From Phytophthora sp. 'mugwort' (Eukaryota > Oomycota > Peronosporomycetes > Peronosporales > Peronosporaceae), in the NCBI GenBank assembly GCA_033558025.1, contig JAUCEF010000006.1, positions 992,001 to 1,056,000 of the forward strand: DNA of 64,000 nucleotides. Direction: 5' to 3'. The position numbers and the translations under genes are program-made. The first letter of the stretch is position 1, and each line of letters opens with the position of its first letter. Shown piece after piece: positions 21,146 to 32,857 of the stretch. The notes under the pieces were generated by a model. That model worked only from the letters and a program-made list of their open reading frames with translations, ran no database searches and was not told the DNA's origin.

Positions 21146-22790
21146 CTAGCAAGGTCGCAGCTTTCCAGCTACAATACTGTTTTCAATCTGCTGGGAATCA
21201 GCTACATGTTCGGCCACACGAGTAGCATTTAGTATCCCGACCTTGCTAAAGCCGTTGATGACCGTCTTCTTTGTCAAATCTGCCCAGCATTTCGACATCC
21301 ACTGCGTAACGACGGTGACGCTCGGTGGCTTCAGCTTGAACGTTTCTTCTGAGTGGTTATCGTGTAGTCTGGCAACCTCGGCATCCGCCTCAGCTTGTGC
21401 AAGTTCTTTCCGTGCTTTTAGAATGACTTTCTTCAGTTTAGTACGTTTTTCTTCACGTATCATAGCCCCAGCGCGGTACGCCACTAGTTTTGCGGAGGCA
21501 CATGATCCAAAGCTAGCGAAGTCCAGATTTGGACGGTCTGTTCCATAAACCGCTTACCGGTTCGCAGACGTACGTGTAGCGCGGGAGGATTTTGAGTAGG
21601 ATGACATTTATCGTAGCCGCGTAATTGACGACGTCATCGGTCCAATGCTCGCCGAAATCATCCCATAATAGCAACACGTTATCGTCACGTTGGGTCGGTG
21701 GGCAAAATGAAACTATAGAAACCTTAGCCAGAGTTCGGCGTTCCACCATGCGCACTTATTGCCATAAATTTAAACAGTCGTTCTGGCCCTGGAAAACATT
21801 AACGTCACGTCTCCAAACGGTTGCTCCAAAGCCATGACGCAGCTCGTTGTTTTTCGTTTGTTTTTTTCTTTGGTTTGTGCCGGGATGCTTTTAGAGAGAA
21901 GAAAGGTCGGGTGTTTAGTATTTCCCCAATCACCTAAAACCATAGCGGTTGCCTTGCTTTCTCTTTAATTTTCGCGCTTTACCCACACGGTATTCACACC
22001 TCGTTTTGAAATTGTCTGTTTAGGCAAATACTCAAAACAACATACAGCTACTGGACGTTATTTATTGATAGAGTTATCACACAAAAATAATGGGCATACC
22101 TGTCTGATCAGCATTATTTTCTTTGACGCATTTTTGCTCAGCAATGGTTCTTCGAACCACCTCCTTAAGCTCTTGAGCTACCACAAGAGCGTCTTCAGGT
22201 GTAGTTTGCCTTCCCTAATCCGAGCTTGAAGAGAAAGCTGATTCTACAAATAGTTAATCCATGTAGGAGAAGCCGCAATGTTTCGCTAAGGTCACACGCA
22301 GCAGCGATTTCCATTGTCTGTGTTGCGGCATCAACCTGGACACTGGGGATGCGTCTTTACGGAAAGATCAGTACAATATCGGTTTCTGCTCCTCGAGAAT
22401 GTACAGCTGGGTCGCCCAGTCTTCTCAGATTTTGGTGACGTCCTCGACCGCTGTCGCATGCTTCCCGAATTGTTTTGCTTTGCTTTATCTACTTATTTAT
22501 TTGCTTCTTGCTTCTTCTTGGCTCTGCCTTCGATATCAGTCAAGTCTCCGTAGAAGTGCGCAATCGACTTGTCGAGTCGTACCCGCCGTCTTTGTAGTTG
22601 AGAACGTCCACCTTGTGTTGGTACTCCACCGCCATGCGCTGGAACTTGTTCCGCTTCTTTCTTCTCCCATTGATTCGTGGCCGTCCAATGATGAGTGCTC
22701 CTGCGCGACACTTGGCCAATGAGTGCAAGACTCCTTTTACCAGTACTAGAGCATAAAACTAAAGGAGACAAAAGAGGCAGTAATGGAGCC
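21146..22790 (-). pseudogene. pogo-like transposase relic, copy 2
   Basis: Minus-strand remains of a pogo-type transposase. The N-terminal region reads RRKKRNKFQRMAVEYQHKV and DVLNYKDGGY (about 22660-22570), followed by a badly broken DNA-binding part. The middle, with the first catalytic Asp, is not readable. The second catalytic block is VLLLWDDFGEHWTDDVVNY (about 21680-21625), then LPRYTYVCEPVSGLWNRPSK, where the third acidic residue expected in QPAD is replaced (EPVS). A basic, helical C-terminus follows with EKRTKLKKVILKARKELA and KTVINGFSKVGI, ending near 21146. Compared with copy 1 it is more eroded at the front and better kept at the back. Confidence 0.62.
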
Positions 22791-23535
22791 ATATGTTCAA
22801 AAATAGACGTCTGTTATTGCCTGTCTGCTAACTGACTCTTAGAACTAAACGACGCTTAGAACTACAGTCATACGGTACTGAATACAAATACTCATCGTGT
22901 GTCGATGAGTCAACGATGTTCTTGCGATATGCACGCCAAATTCACCCGGCGTGCTGCTCGTCACGACATTTAAGAAGCTATCCGACCTACTAGTGCAGCC
23001 GGCAAAAAGCCAGAATTTGTTTTCTCAGTGCGGCAGTGGGCCTCAAGAGTACGCAGACACCGCAGTAGTTGGACCAGAAGACACGACGCGATATATCGGA
23101 TATTAAATCGGGACAGGGCAGGTACGCGACTGTAACTGGGCAGTTCGCAGAAGGAATGTAGCAACCAAGGTAGCCACCAGCGTGAAGAACAGAGCCCTCC
23201 TTATGAATGTGATTGTCCTTCTAGCGGTCCTGCTCACGGAGGCAATGTTTGGATAAGCTTTTTTGCGAGCCAGATACGAGTCGAGTCCACTTTATGTATA
23301 CCGACCTAAATCTCGATATAAAAAAAAAACGATTAGCTGGGACACGCAAGAAGCATGATCCATCTTTGACCTGTTGGAAAGGAATAAACCGTCGTTTGGG
23401 TAAACCCTTTGCGATAGACTCATTTAATCATTTACCTTCACTCGGACAAGGGGAAATGAACGATGGTAACCTGAGCGGGGGGTTGTGGTGGTGCGTCCTG
23501 CGCAGCGCGAGCTGATTTGCTAAAGGTAAAGCGCA
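22791..23535. other. No recognisable gene
   Basis: About 745 bp with short frames only; an A-rich run occurs near 23320. Nothing assignable. Confidence 0.35.
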
Positions 23536-24051
23536 TCAGAAGCATTGTGGCAGGCTCTCTCGCATTTGGGCGTGTGGTTGTCGGGGAAGGTTGCCGGTTT
23601 CATCGGTCATCGTTGGTGGGCATGACGGCGTCGGAGACGGAATTGCCGCCTCAGTCGTGAACGGACACAGCGACGGAGGAGAATCGGTGGATCTCTGAGG
23701 TCGTTGGCAGTGAGTTCCAGGCTTTGTCGTGGTTGGACACGACATCGCAGTTGTTGGCGGATCCGTTTCGGAACAAGGCGTAGTTGAAGCTGGCATCATG
23801 GGGCTCTAAATTAGCTGGCTCCTTTGTATCAGGCACGGAGCGGTCGTCGCCGCCGTCGTTGAATCTGGTGTCGGCGGCTCCATAGGTGGCTCCCTCGCGA
23901 CGGGCGTGGTCGTGACTGGGACATGAGGCGCGGTAGGATGGTGCAGTCGTCGAAGGCACCGGAGCTGCTGTAGTAGGTTCGCGTCGTGGTTGGCGCTGCT
24001 ATTGTAGATATTTGTTGTGGTGTGGCAATAGTTGAAAGGTCTTGGCGCCAA
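23536..24051 (-). pseudogene. Thr/Pro-rich open frame with one stop, possible mucin-like remnant
   Basis: Two minus-strand open stretches (24051-23806 and 23799-23536) lie in the same frame, separated by a single stop codon, giving about 170 codons. The composition is strongly Thr, Pro and Ser rich (for example TPDSTTAATTAP, and later PPTTAMSCPTTTKPGT), like the O-glycosylated stretches of oomycete mucin-like secreted proteins. No signal peptide is visible, a neighbouring frame is also Thr-rich, and the original frame is therefore uncertain. It could instead be the degraded end of the adjacent MULE. Confidence 0.25.
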
Positions 24052-24318
24052 GAGGCATTAGTTCCATTTCATCAACCCGTGTGAACTCAGAAAACGAGTT
24101 GATTAGGATCTTACGTCGCTTACGCTGATAGTAAGTGCGTGCACCCGCGAAGCAAATGTATATAAATGCTTAAAGACACCGAGCACCGATTGGTAATTGG
24201 TTGGTTGGTCGAGCTTACTGCGAACGCGCATGAAAGCTGCGTTTTGGTGACGGGCCCCCGTCAACAGGTGGTGAGTGATATAGGCGGGCTGTGATCATGG
24301 TTGTTATGGTGCGCGGCG

Positions 24319-26111
24319 TTAACTAAACCGGGCTGCGGTTGGAATCCCATATGACGGGTGGTGCGGCACACCAGTACGACACGCTAGTACATCATCGAGG
24401 AACTGGACGCGCAAGCGCGGAATTCGATCGATCGTCCTGATGAAAATTGGAAGACTCGGGTGTAAGGTGGAGATTTGGGAATTCAGTTCCCTGTTAATCC
24501 GCTCCAGCGCGTTGTTAGTCCTATTGATCACCACGTAATGGATGGCATGCACGTTTCACAGCTCAATCGGGTACGTGACTAGCCACATGCGATCACAGTA
24601 TGACCAGAAGGAATACCATTTTTCCGTGGAATACAAACGCGCTCTTTCTGGCACCGACGTTGAATGTACGACTTGATAAATGTTTTCCCAAGCGTCGAAA
24701 CTTGTTCCGCTGGGGTAACTATGAGCATATCAATTGCCTCACGCTCCATTACGAAGCGAGCCTGTGGCTCGCAGATTCGCAGAGACTTCATGCGTCGGTA
24801 GATTGCCTGCTTCCTGTAGAAGATGCAACCGTTGATGGTCGTGTTGGGAAGCTGGTCTCGAATAGCCGAAATCAAGGCGGCTTCATCGTCGCAAGTGATA
24901 GATCCAGGGTCGAGTTGTGATCGATCGCCACGATGAGAAAGTGCAGGATGTTCCAGTACGTGGTGTACGAGCGCCCGGATTGCAAGCGGTAGAAGATCGA
25001 GCGTAGCAGCTCGTCGCGGCGTCGTGACACATGACCAACACGCGCTGGACAAATGGGGAAAGGACGCATCGGAAGGTACCATCAATAAAGGGAGTCGTTT
25101 ATCGATATTTAAGCAGCCGAAGAAGTGAAGGGTGAGTCCATCCGATGATGCGGTCAAGTTTCACGCCAATACGGTAGCTGTAGTGGAATTGGAAGAAGCT
25201 TAGGTTTATTCCCGTGACCGTAGCCAGCCGCTCGAATTCGATCTAGCCGTGGACATCTCCACAAACGTGAAGGCGACGAGTACGGTAAACACACGATGTC
25301 ACTTGGTCTAGTGATCCAACTAGAACCGTGTTCTCGTGGCCGAGGTAAATCTCGTTGATAATCAAGGTCCAAATTTGGTTTGCGGTCTGCTCTAGGCAGG
25401 TTACGGCCATGACGTCAACACGCTCTTCTAGCTCGGCCCTAATGTTTCGGGCAACCGCATCATCCGCAACAGTGGCTTGGCAAGAGTGCGGGATGAAGTT
25501 GGTATACACGTCGGATCCAGCTAACAGCTCGCACTTACCTCGGCAGGAGAACAGACGATAGAAGCTACGGCGATTGTTGATCCTGATGCGCGAGCTAGCA
25601 CAGCGCGTGTACTGGAGCCCGCTGATGTTGATAACGGTTGATCCAGACCGACGAATAGGCGGTGGAGGAGCCGCAAAGATTCCATCAAGAAACGCTCTGA
25701 TTTCAGCGTCACTTTTATCTCCGGATTGTACACGACCACATTGGACGGGCTCGGAGACGTGGTAGTTGATGTGTAGGCCGACGAATCCGTGATGGGGATG
25801 TACAAGTCATTAATGATTTACATGCGAACGGCGGGGTAGCAGACAACCACTGGTAGATCAGGAATGGAAGCCTGCGTTGGAGGTGTCGCTGTCAGCGTTG
25901 ATGCTGCCGCCAAGGGCAGATGCTTCTTGGGCCCAGATGCATTGTCGAAGCTGTCGCTTGTGGTCGGCGAGTCTGGTTCCGCGCAGCTGAAATGTGTTAG
26001 CGGCGGGTGTTCTTGCACTGGCGTGCCATTCTGCCCGTTCGGTCGAAGGCAAATTGAGGAATGGTGGCAACGTACCACCGGGGCAAGTGTGGTGGCTCTT
26101 TGGGGTTTCAT
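24319..26111 (-). pseudogene. MULE-type transposase relic (FLYWCH-like zinc finger plus MULE domain)
   Basis: Minus-strand order: a Ser/Thr/Pro-rich N-terminal segment (26111-25818) continues in the same frame to about 25521. An overlapping frame shows a zinc-finger-like segment, RLFSCRGKCELL (about 25555-25520). Then come FIPHSCQATVADDAVARNI and HVCGDVHG (25495-25243), the region ahead of the MULE core. After a break follow DPGSITCDDEAALISAIRDQ and a CIFYRKQAIYRRM block (about 24915-24780), matching the MULE transposase second Asp and C/H segment. The end has NRTNNALERINRELNSQI (about 24525-24465). Frameshifts lie near 25520, 25240 and 24560, and there is a stop near 25815. No long terminal inverted repeats could be identified by eye. 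Confidence 0.6.
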
Positions 26112-26569
26112 GCCGAGGGCTACGCTCCGCCAGCCAACTTATCAGACCACGTTGGGTGAGGTTTCGTTTGATTAACCCGACTCTAGGAAACTCCATTGCT
26201 AAGATGGCTAAACAACGCGATGATGACGTCTGCTCACAACTGTACATGGAACAAAATTTCCCAAATATACTCGTATACGGTGCAACAAATTCGTATAGCT
26301 TGCGGCAGCGGAATGGCTAAAACTGTGATGGGGTGCAATAATCGCCACGCGCAATCGTCGGCATGGCAATCGTCGGTGCAGCGGGAACATGTACGCGTAC
26401 CGTTCCTTGAAGTTGCCGAATGAAGTTGAGTCGCAAAATATAAGAATGAGCGTTCTGCCGCCCAGATGTTACCTTTTCCTTGTGTCTGCATTAGCTCGAG
26501 CAGCTCGACCTAAACTCTGATCAACAAAAATATCGCCGCGAAACGTCGCCGACAGGTCGTAACACCTGA
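26112..26569. other. Spacer without recognised gene
   Basis: About 460 bp between the MULE and a LINE fragment. Open frames here are short and carry no motif I can name. Confidence 0.35.
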
Positions 26570-27450
26570 GGTGGACCCGACCTGCATACATGCAGCAAAA
26601 CATATTTTAATGTTTGAGTTTCCGGAGTGGGCGAAGAAGCAATTAGACAATCTCTACAAGCAATTCATTTGGCAACTCTCTGCTAGGGCTGAAGCCAGCC
26701 GACACAAAATAAACCCGGGTTTGCTGGACGCACCACTCAAAGCTGGAGGAGTGGGGTTGATATCCGTCAGAGCAGCGGTGAAAACGGAAAGGATGATCCA
26801 CGCCATGCAGTGGCTTATACGAAGACCTGATAAGTACAGGGATGCGTGGACGACCTGGGCGAGCAGGGGTATCACCATGAACAGAAGGTCGTGGTCACAC
26901 GACGGTGGCCAAGGGCGAGGTAAACGCCGCGGGCACACTGGCAACCAGGCCGACTACTTAATGACGCATTAGGCGATCGGACAGCATCATAGCCCTGGCA
27001 AGACCAATTTATCTTGCAAACGAATAACGAGCATCACCAACGTCTCGTAAAGAAGGCTTAGAGTTGGTGGGAGGGAGAAGAATGGGACTGTATTATGCGG
27101 AAGCATTCTTAACGACCATGGACGACCAAGTAGTGGCAGCCGGAGATCAAGCAGTTCTTGGAGACTTTCGGATGGACTAACAACCTTGGATTCTCGAAAT
27201 GGACAACCAACCGCTCAAACCACGAAATATGGCCGACTGGAGGGCAAACCAATTCAAGTATGAAGTATACCGCGCTCTGGGATGGCAGAATACGTGTTTT
27301 GCGGTATCAGAAGAGGAGCAGAGGCGTGTCGTTATTCCCAGGTGAAACTACACCGATGGGCAACGGCCATTCAGCTAGCATCCCCGAACCTGGAGGTTGT
27401 CTATCGACACGCCACCCGTGTTGCGGAACCACCGCCGTTTAACATGTGTA
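26570..27450 (+). mobile_element. LINE fragment, region downstream of the reverse transcriptase
   Basis: The plus-strand frame 26571-26972 has the pattern of the post-RT part of L1-like LINEs: LPHFLY-like start lost, then EWAKKQLDNLYKQFIWQLSA, a basic stretch, LLDAPLKAGGVGLISVRAA (the G-G-x-G-L block) and MIHAMQWLIRRPDKYRDAW. Weaker, frame-shifted continuation runs to about 27450. No reverse-transcriptase catalytic block is present, so the 5' part is missing. Confidence 0.5.
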
Positions 27451-27699
27451 CGAGTAGATAATCGAGAGATTCTGTACCATCTCGAGAAACCCGATATCGG
27501 ATCCAAACCGGAGCGTCCCAAGGGTGCAGGTGAAGCCAGGGTTGCCAAATATTGCATTGATATCTATTGCAAGCAAGCACATCAAATAGATAAGTGAAGC
27601 GTGCGGCAAAGTGAGCGGCAAAGTGTTATTGAAGCGAGCAAAACGAGCGAATAGATTATTGATATAATCCAGTATATTGCATTAGCTACCTGTCGATCA

Positions 27700-28440
27700 C
27701 TCGTAGCTCTGGACAGTACGGGCATCCCAATAGTCGGCCTTCTGCCGAAGGAATATCAGCATATCGAGGGTGTACGGCTGCAAAGCGTGACGCTGCTAAC
27801 CAAACGTGGTTCGAGCGACACTAAAACCTCGCTCGACCACGTTTGACTTCGGCGGAATATTCGCCAGCAGCTCGTACGTTGGCTGCCGCTCCTCGAGCCT
27901 GCGGCGCTTCTGCAGTCGCCCGACAAAGGAAACGCGCTCCTCCTCCTCCTACCAACACTCACCCGTCGCCGCCACCACAGAAGGCTCCAGCACCGCCTTT
28001 TCAGCGCGTGTTCTCGCCAAACGAGAGCGACAAGTTGCATTTGTTAATCAGGTACTTAAACCACCCGAAGCGGTTCTGGGTTGAGTGGCAAACATAATGT
28101 GAGAGCGAGCCCGTCTCGCCGGGCGTCGCCGCCATCAGTTACTCGGAGAACTGAGGGTGCTCGCGCCTGATGTGCTGCATCAGGTTTGGGTACCCCGTGC
28201 CATTCATACGGTTTCGGACCCGCGCCACACCGGCAACGATAGTACTCGAAAATCACCTCGTCGTACTGGTTGCGGCACGGCCGAAAGTAGAGTTGGTCAC
28301 TTGCTTGTTCGTCAAGGTGGCGGGAGTAGGGGTCGGGTGGGAGCGAGCATCTTTGGGCTTCTTGGGACGGCTGGAGGGGCTTGCCCCTGAATGTACAAAT
28401 GCGGTGAGAGTGGAGAGGAGTGTTTCGTACCAACATTGAT
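27700..28440 (-). mobile_element. Internally deleted hAT element: BED zinc finger joined to the dimerisation domain
   Basis: Minus-strand reading begins with a BED-type zinc finger (NRMNGTGYPNLMQHIRREHP, about 28215-28155), followed by TPGETGSLSHYV and FGWFKYLINKCNLSLSFGEN, which are the start of the transposase body. The next recognisable piece, about 27930, is RLQKRRRLEERQPTYELLAN and then NVVERGFSVARTTFG and YTLDMLIFLRQKADYWDA (to about 27725), the hAT C-terminal dimerisation domain. The whole catalytic middle, several hundred residues in intact elements, is absent. A stop sits inside the C-terminal block. This is the classic structure of a non-autonomous deletion derivative. Confidence 0.65.
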
Positions 28441-28589
28441 TTACCAAAGGATGGTTGATTGCCAGGACGTCATAATACATTATTGAAATGAAAAACTCCT
28501 CCCGAAATATCCGGTAATGAACCGGTAACGACTGCAATAAATTATTGGTTGACATCTATTGTAATCATTGCTGCTTCAATTTATTTTTT

Positions 28590-29090
28590 GACATCCCTGG
28601 GTGGAGCAGTTGGAGAGTGGGATTCACTGGTCAAGTCAAGCCAAATGCTGGCAGTTAGAGCGGAGACGCCAGCACTTGCAGAGTTCTATCACCAGCAAAT
28701 GGAAAATAACGGGCTAGTCTTTGGCGTACCCAAGGCTTCATAGGTTTCCCTGATCAGTGCCGTCGGCGACAGCAACCACCCGGACAGCAGAGGTTTTCAA
28801 ACGATTACCATACAAACTGTCCAAAAAGGACTTGCACTGCCCTTTGGACAGGCCTTATCACGACTGCAAGCACGAGCGGACGCGAATACCTGGCACTCTG
28901 CAGTGATGAATCAAACGCCCGCGGACTTGTGGCACCAGAGGAATGGAGTCTCATATTATAAAGTCTGGACTATGTATCGGATCGCATCGCATCAGCTGAA
29001 TATTTGGTCCGATGGACATTCTGGGCATGTCCACTGACCTCGGCCGTGTGGAGCAAACTAATCAGTCAGTGGACCGGAGCGCAGTAGATA
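28590..29090 (+). mobile_element. LINE C-terminal fragment
   Basis: Frame-shifted plus-strand coding remains ending in LVRWTFWACPLTSAVWSKL and ISQWTGAQ (about 29005-29080), typical of the zinc-knuckle-like C-terminal end of L1-type LINEs. It lies in the same orientation as the LINE fragment at 26570-27450, with the hAT deletion derivative between them, so both may belong to one interrupted element. Confidence 0.45.
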
Positions 29091-29384
29091 ATACTTAAGT
29101 AAAGCAGTTTTCAAGTCCTTAGAGCAACCACAACAATAGCATTATCCGTCTGCTTTAAACCAGATTTGGCGAGAATTTGCCATGTTGTCGAGCCATCGGT
29201 TTCGTTATAGGTTCTTCAAATTTAGCGGAGGGCATCTCGAAGCTATTTTATCGTTAAATCTACCGATGAATATAGCGGCTAGACCGCGAGTAAAGGACGT
29301 CTGGTTCGATGCGGAGAGTCGGCATTGCTCAAGATCGCTCATCAGGATGACAACAAAGACCACCAAAGCTCTCCCTCGCGGACC

Positions 29385-29625
29385 GGACTTTGGCTTAGTC
29401 GAAGACATGGTGTTGTGCCAGGCTTGGATCAACACGAGTGAAAACGGCAGGCTTGACACAAACCAGACAGTGGAGGACTTTTACAAGCGCGTGAAATTGA
29501 TACTTGACGATGTGCTCCACGCAAAAACAACGAATGGATTGCGGAGCAACATCTTAATTCTCTCAGCTCTCGCTTTGGCATCATTTCTCGCGACGTGTCC
29601 ATGTTCGTTACCTGTTATGATAAGG
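29385..29625 (+). pseudogene. Fragment of a trihelix/NAM-associated-like DNA-binding protein, probably of transposon origin
   Basis: Reads GPDFGLVEDMVLCQAWINTS then QTVEDFYKRVKLILDD, RSNILNSLSSRFGIISRDVS and FVTCYDK after a one-base shift. This is the pattern of plant and oomycete NAM-associated/trihelix proteins that often accompany PIF/Harbinger transposases. It stops where the Gypsy sequence starts (about 29625). No start codon context or downstream part remains. Confidence 0.4.
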
Positions 29626-31915
29626 GGACCGCTCGCCCTGCCAGACCCGATCGTCCTTTCAATGTCGTCTGTGACGCGTCGGACTTTGCCATCGGCAGTG
29701 CTTTGTTGCAAGCAGACGCTGAAGGGCGCGAACGCGTGATTGCGTCGAATCTCGCCAGCTTAAGGCCGCTGAGAAGAACTATCCAGTTCATGACAAAGAG
29801 CTACTTGCCGATCAAGTATGCGCCCGTCAAATTCAAGGTTCACCTGCTCGGCTCAAGCCGTTTGTGATCTAACCTGATCATGCATCGCTACCCACTGCGA
29901 TGCAGTCGCCTCATCGCTCTCAGAGAATGGCCCGTTGGCTGTACTGCTTTGCGCAGTACAACTTCGAGGTGAAGTCCAAGCCTGGTAGGAAGAACGTCTT
30001 GGCCGATGCGTTATCACGCAGGCCCGACTATGAGATCGCTCACGTCACGACGGTGACTTCGTCTGTGACAGAATTGATCCGCGCTGCGTACGCGCGTGAC
30101 GAGTGCTGCGTAGCTCTGCTGCATGCGCTAGGAAGCGCGGAGTTTGCTAACTCAGACATTAAGTTTGCGCGCGAGGCTATATCGATACGCTCTCGATGAT
30201 GGCCTATTGTACTACGGTACTGGTCCAGAAGACACTCCACGTGTAGTGGTTCCTCCTGAAGAGGATCTCAAGCATCGTATCATCTATGAGGCCCATGATA
30301 CCCCACTTGACAGTCATCTCGGTCGAGAAAAGCGCTACAGCTCGTGGGTTCCCACTACTGGTGGCCGAAGCTTTACAAGTGGGTCAGTACGTATGTACGC
30401 ACGTGTGAGACGTGTCAGCGGGTTAACCCTCGCCACACGCGGCTGCGTCGTTGGCCAGCTTGTTGTACCCACGGGGGCTGGCAATCCATGAGTATGGACT
30501 TTTGTGTTCGGCCTGCCATGGGTGCGGCGGGCAAGACGGGCATCAAGGTCTTTGTCGACCGATTGAACAAGATGGCTCATTTAACGGCGGTACCGGTACC
30601 GGACTCCATCGACGATGGAGAAGGAACAGCCACGCTGTTCATGGATCGTGCATTTCGACAGCATAGTATGCCAGAGGAAAATTTCTCGGATCGAGATCTC
30701 CGTTTCACAGGTGAGTTTTGGACGTCCGGCTTTAAGGTTCTCGGCGCTCGACTCGACATGTCCACAACGGACCATCCGCATACCGATGGTCAGACTGAAC
30801 GCGTGAATCGCGTAGTCGAAGACATGCTTCGGAGCGTCTGTGCAAATAGACCCAAGCAATGGAGCTTGATGCTCCACTCGTTGAGTTTGCATTGAACAAT
30901 GCGGTGCATGCCTCAACTGGCTTCACCCCCTTCTATGTGAACGGTCTCACTCACCCTCGCATCGCGTTGACGCTACCACTCCGTGGTTCAGGGCTTGGTG
31001 GGGGAGGACTCGCCGACGGGCTCGCTGATGTCAGCCCTGTTACGGTTCGCGACCAAGTTGACGCGTTCTTGTCAACGCGTTTGAATGTCTTAAGCCATGT
31101 ACGCGACGCGATGGCTGAGAGCCAAGACGTTCACAAGGAACAGGCGGATGCCAGAGGCAGAGGAATTGTAGAAGATATAAGGTCGGTGACCAAGTTTTAT
31201 TAAGCGCGAAAAACCTACTTGCCCATGCAGTCTCTGCGGTCTTTAAGTCCACGTTGCGCCCGCGCTTCATCGGAACTTTCAGGTCGTGACGAAGAAGGGC
31301 CTCGCGTACACGCTCAACCTTCCAAGAAGATGCGTACACACCCTGTGTATTAGGTATGTTTCATCAAGCCGTATCGGGACCCGGCTGAGGTGAGCGTAGA
31401 GGCGTGGGAGCTCGGATCCCAGTCGGGACGCAGACGGTGCCACGGGTTGTGGCTGCTGACCAGAGCGCTGGAGGCGCACAAAGGGGTCCATCTGACCACG
31501 AAGCTCGACGAGCGATCACTCCACTGCGTCGATACGACGAGCGTCTGGCCGCGCCAGAGCTACCACGCGGCGCACCGATGAGCTGCAGACTCCAACCAGT
31601 CGACTCGCTGATGAACAGCTTTGAGTTCGTCAACAGGACGTGAGTGATGCTCATTCGCATCCCAGAACTACGCGTGGTGATACCATGCCAGAGTTTGAAG
31701 CGACTCCAGCTTCACCTGACGCGCAGCGCGAGAATCTGGCGGACTGGAGGCTGCCTCCACCATTGCTCGATGAGCAGAGAACTCCACTATCATGTGGAAC
31801 GCCTAGTGGTGCGGCGTTACCGCATGGGTCGAACCCAGTACCTTGTGAAGCGGAGAGGATATCCCCACTCACAGAACTCATGGGAGTATGAGGTGCCCCT
31901 CCGGTAAAACTGCCT
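29626..31915 (+). mobile_element. Ty3/Gypsy chromovirus-type element A, 3' half of pol (RNase H, integrase, chromodomain)
   Basis: Begins abruptly at the RT/RNase H border. RNase H: FNVVCDASDFAIGSALLQAD (about 29658-29717), then, after shifts, SQRMARWLYCFAQYNFEVKS and LADALSRRPDYE (about 29920-30030). Integrase: zinc region with HLGREKRYS and VRTCETCQRV (30315-30420), core with MDFCVRP, GIKVFVDRLNKMAHLTAVP, SDRDLRFTGEFW and TDGQTERVNRVVEDMLRS (30488-30840), and VEFALNNAVHASTGFTPFYV (about 30870-30940). The last coding block is a chromodomain: HVERLVVRRYRMGRTQYLVK then RRGYPHSQNSWEYE (about 31790-31890). Multiple frameshifts divide it. The 3' LTR follows at 32420. Confidence 0.72.
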
Positions 31916-32419
31916 TGACGTCGTCGACGCTTTTGATCGTCACGATCGGCATTGCCCCGAGAGCCAGCGACCACTGCGTCGGTCGCCACGAGTGTCCCGG
32001 TACTAGCTCGGGATGAGCCAAGGCCAGCCCGATGGCTTCCAACCTGACCTTGGGACAAGGTAGCCAGCATGTCACAAACTGGAGTACGGCAGGCTGCAGA
32101 GCAGATACACACGGTGCATTAGCGCTAGAGGAGCGATACAGCTAGGCCTGAGGCCGCTGGAAGTTGACGTCGGCGGCGGTGTCCAAGACATGGTTGGGTT
32201 GGACCCACATGATATAGGTATTTGGTAGAATGTAACCATCGACCTTGCGCTTATGAAGCGAGTGCACTACCACTGAGCTAGTTGGGTTGAAGGCCAGCGA
32301 GCTGTGGGCATGAGGATGCCATCAGGGGTTGAGCTCTCTTGGAGCGGAGTGTCCATGGTCAAAACCAAAGGACATGTGCCCTCGTGGATACGGTGTGTCC
32401 ACAGTTTAGTAAAGGAGAG
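31916..32419 (+). other. Gypsy element A 3' untranslated region with polypurine tract
   Basis: Non-coding part between the chromodomain and the LTR. It ends in the purine run AAAGGAGAG at 32411-32419, directly abutting the TGT that starts the LTR, as expected for the primer of plus-strand DNA synthesis. Confidence 0.55.
32190..32300 (-). ncRNA. tRNA-Met(CAU)-like sequence with a split T arm, pseudogene-like
   Basis: On the minus strand the sequence contains a good A box (TAGCTCAGTGGTAG at about 32280-32267), an anticodon loop TTCATAA (CAU anticodon) flanked by CTCGC and GCGCA, so only three of five stem pairs hold, and the variable-loop phrase AAGGTC. The expected T arm is interrupted: about 30 bp of unrelated sequence precedes GTGGGTCCAACCC (about 32206-32194), which resembles a B box. 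It lies inside the 3' untranslated part of a Gypsy element. It is unlikely to give a functional tRNA; a tRNA-derived fragment or SINE-like insertion fits better. Confidence 0.35.
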
Positions 32420-32857
32420 TGTAACGGGGTTACATGAAGGTGACACGAAGTGTAGCCATGGTACGTGTCACCTTGCAGCAATCGGTACTTGGTACTTGGT
32501 ACCACGGATTGACAGGATTTCAGTACGTGGCCACAGGGCCACTCGATATGTATTTGACTAGGTTTAATTATGGTAGATAGTTAGAGTCATACATTTACAC
32601 CATAGGCTGCTTTGCCGCAGATAAGGAAACAAATAACAGTTCAGTTTTAGCATCAAAGAGAGTATCGTCCTCGGTTTAGGAATACTGACTCTTTGAGTCT
32701 CTAGTGGTATAACTAGAGGGAACTAAGCCTCTGCGGAGACCATAGGGGTTAGGATAACCGCAGCTAAGACTCGGGGAGTCATACGTCTTCCTCTGACGCA
32801 CTACGCTACGCAGCATCGCTGCAGACGGGACGGGAACCCTATATTCGCGGTGTCACA
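32420..32857 (+). repeat. Gypsy LTR, copy A (+ orientation)
   Basis: Starts TGTAACGGGG right after the polypurine tract and probably ends GGTGTCACA near 32857, giving TGT...ACA termini. The first 367 bp have a near-identical copy in opposite orientation at 35130-35495; by eye I count three substitutions and one single-base indel. Confidence 0.65.

Noticed and set aside
23249..23515. 88-codon plus-strand frame
   Set aside because: No motif, interrupted by an A-rich run, and surrounded by decayed sequence; indistinguishable from chance.
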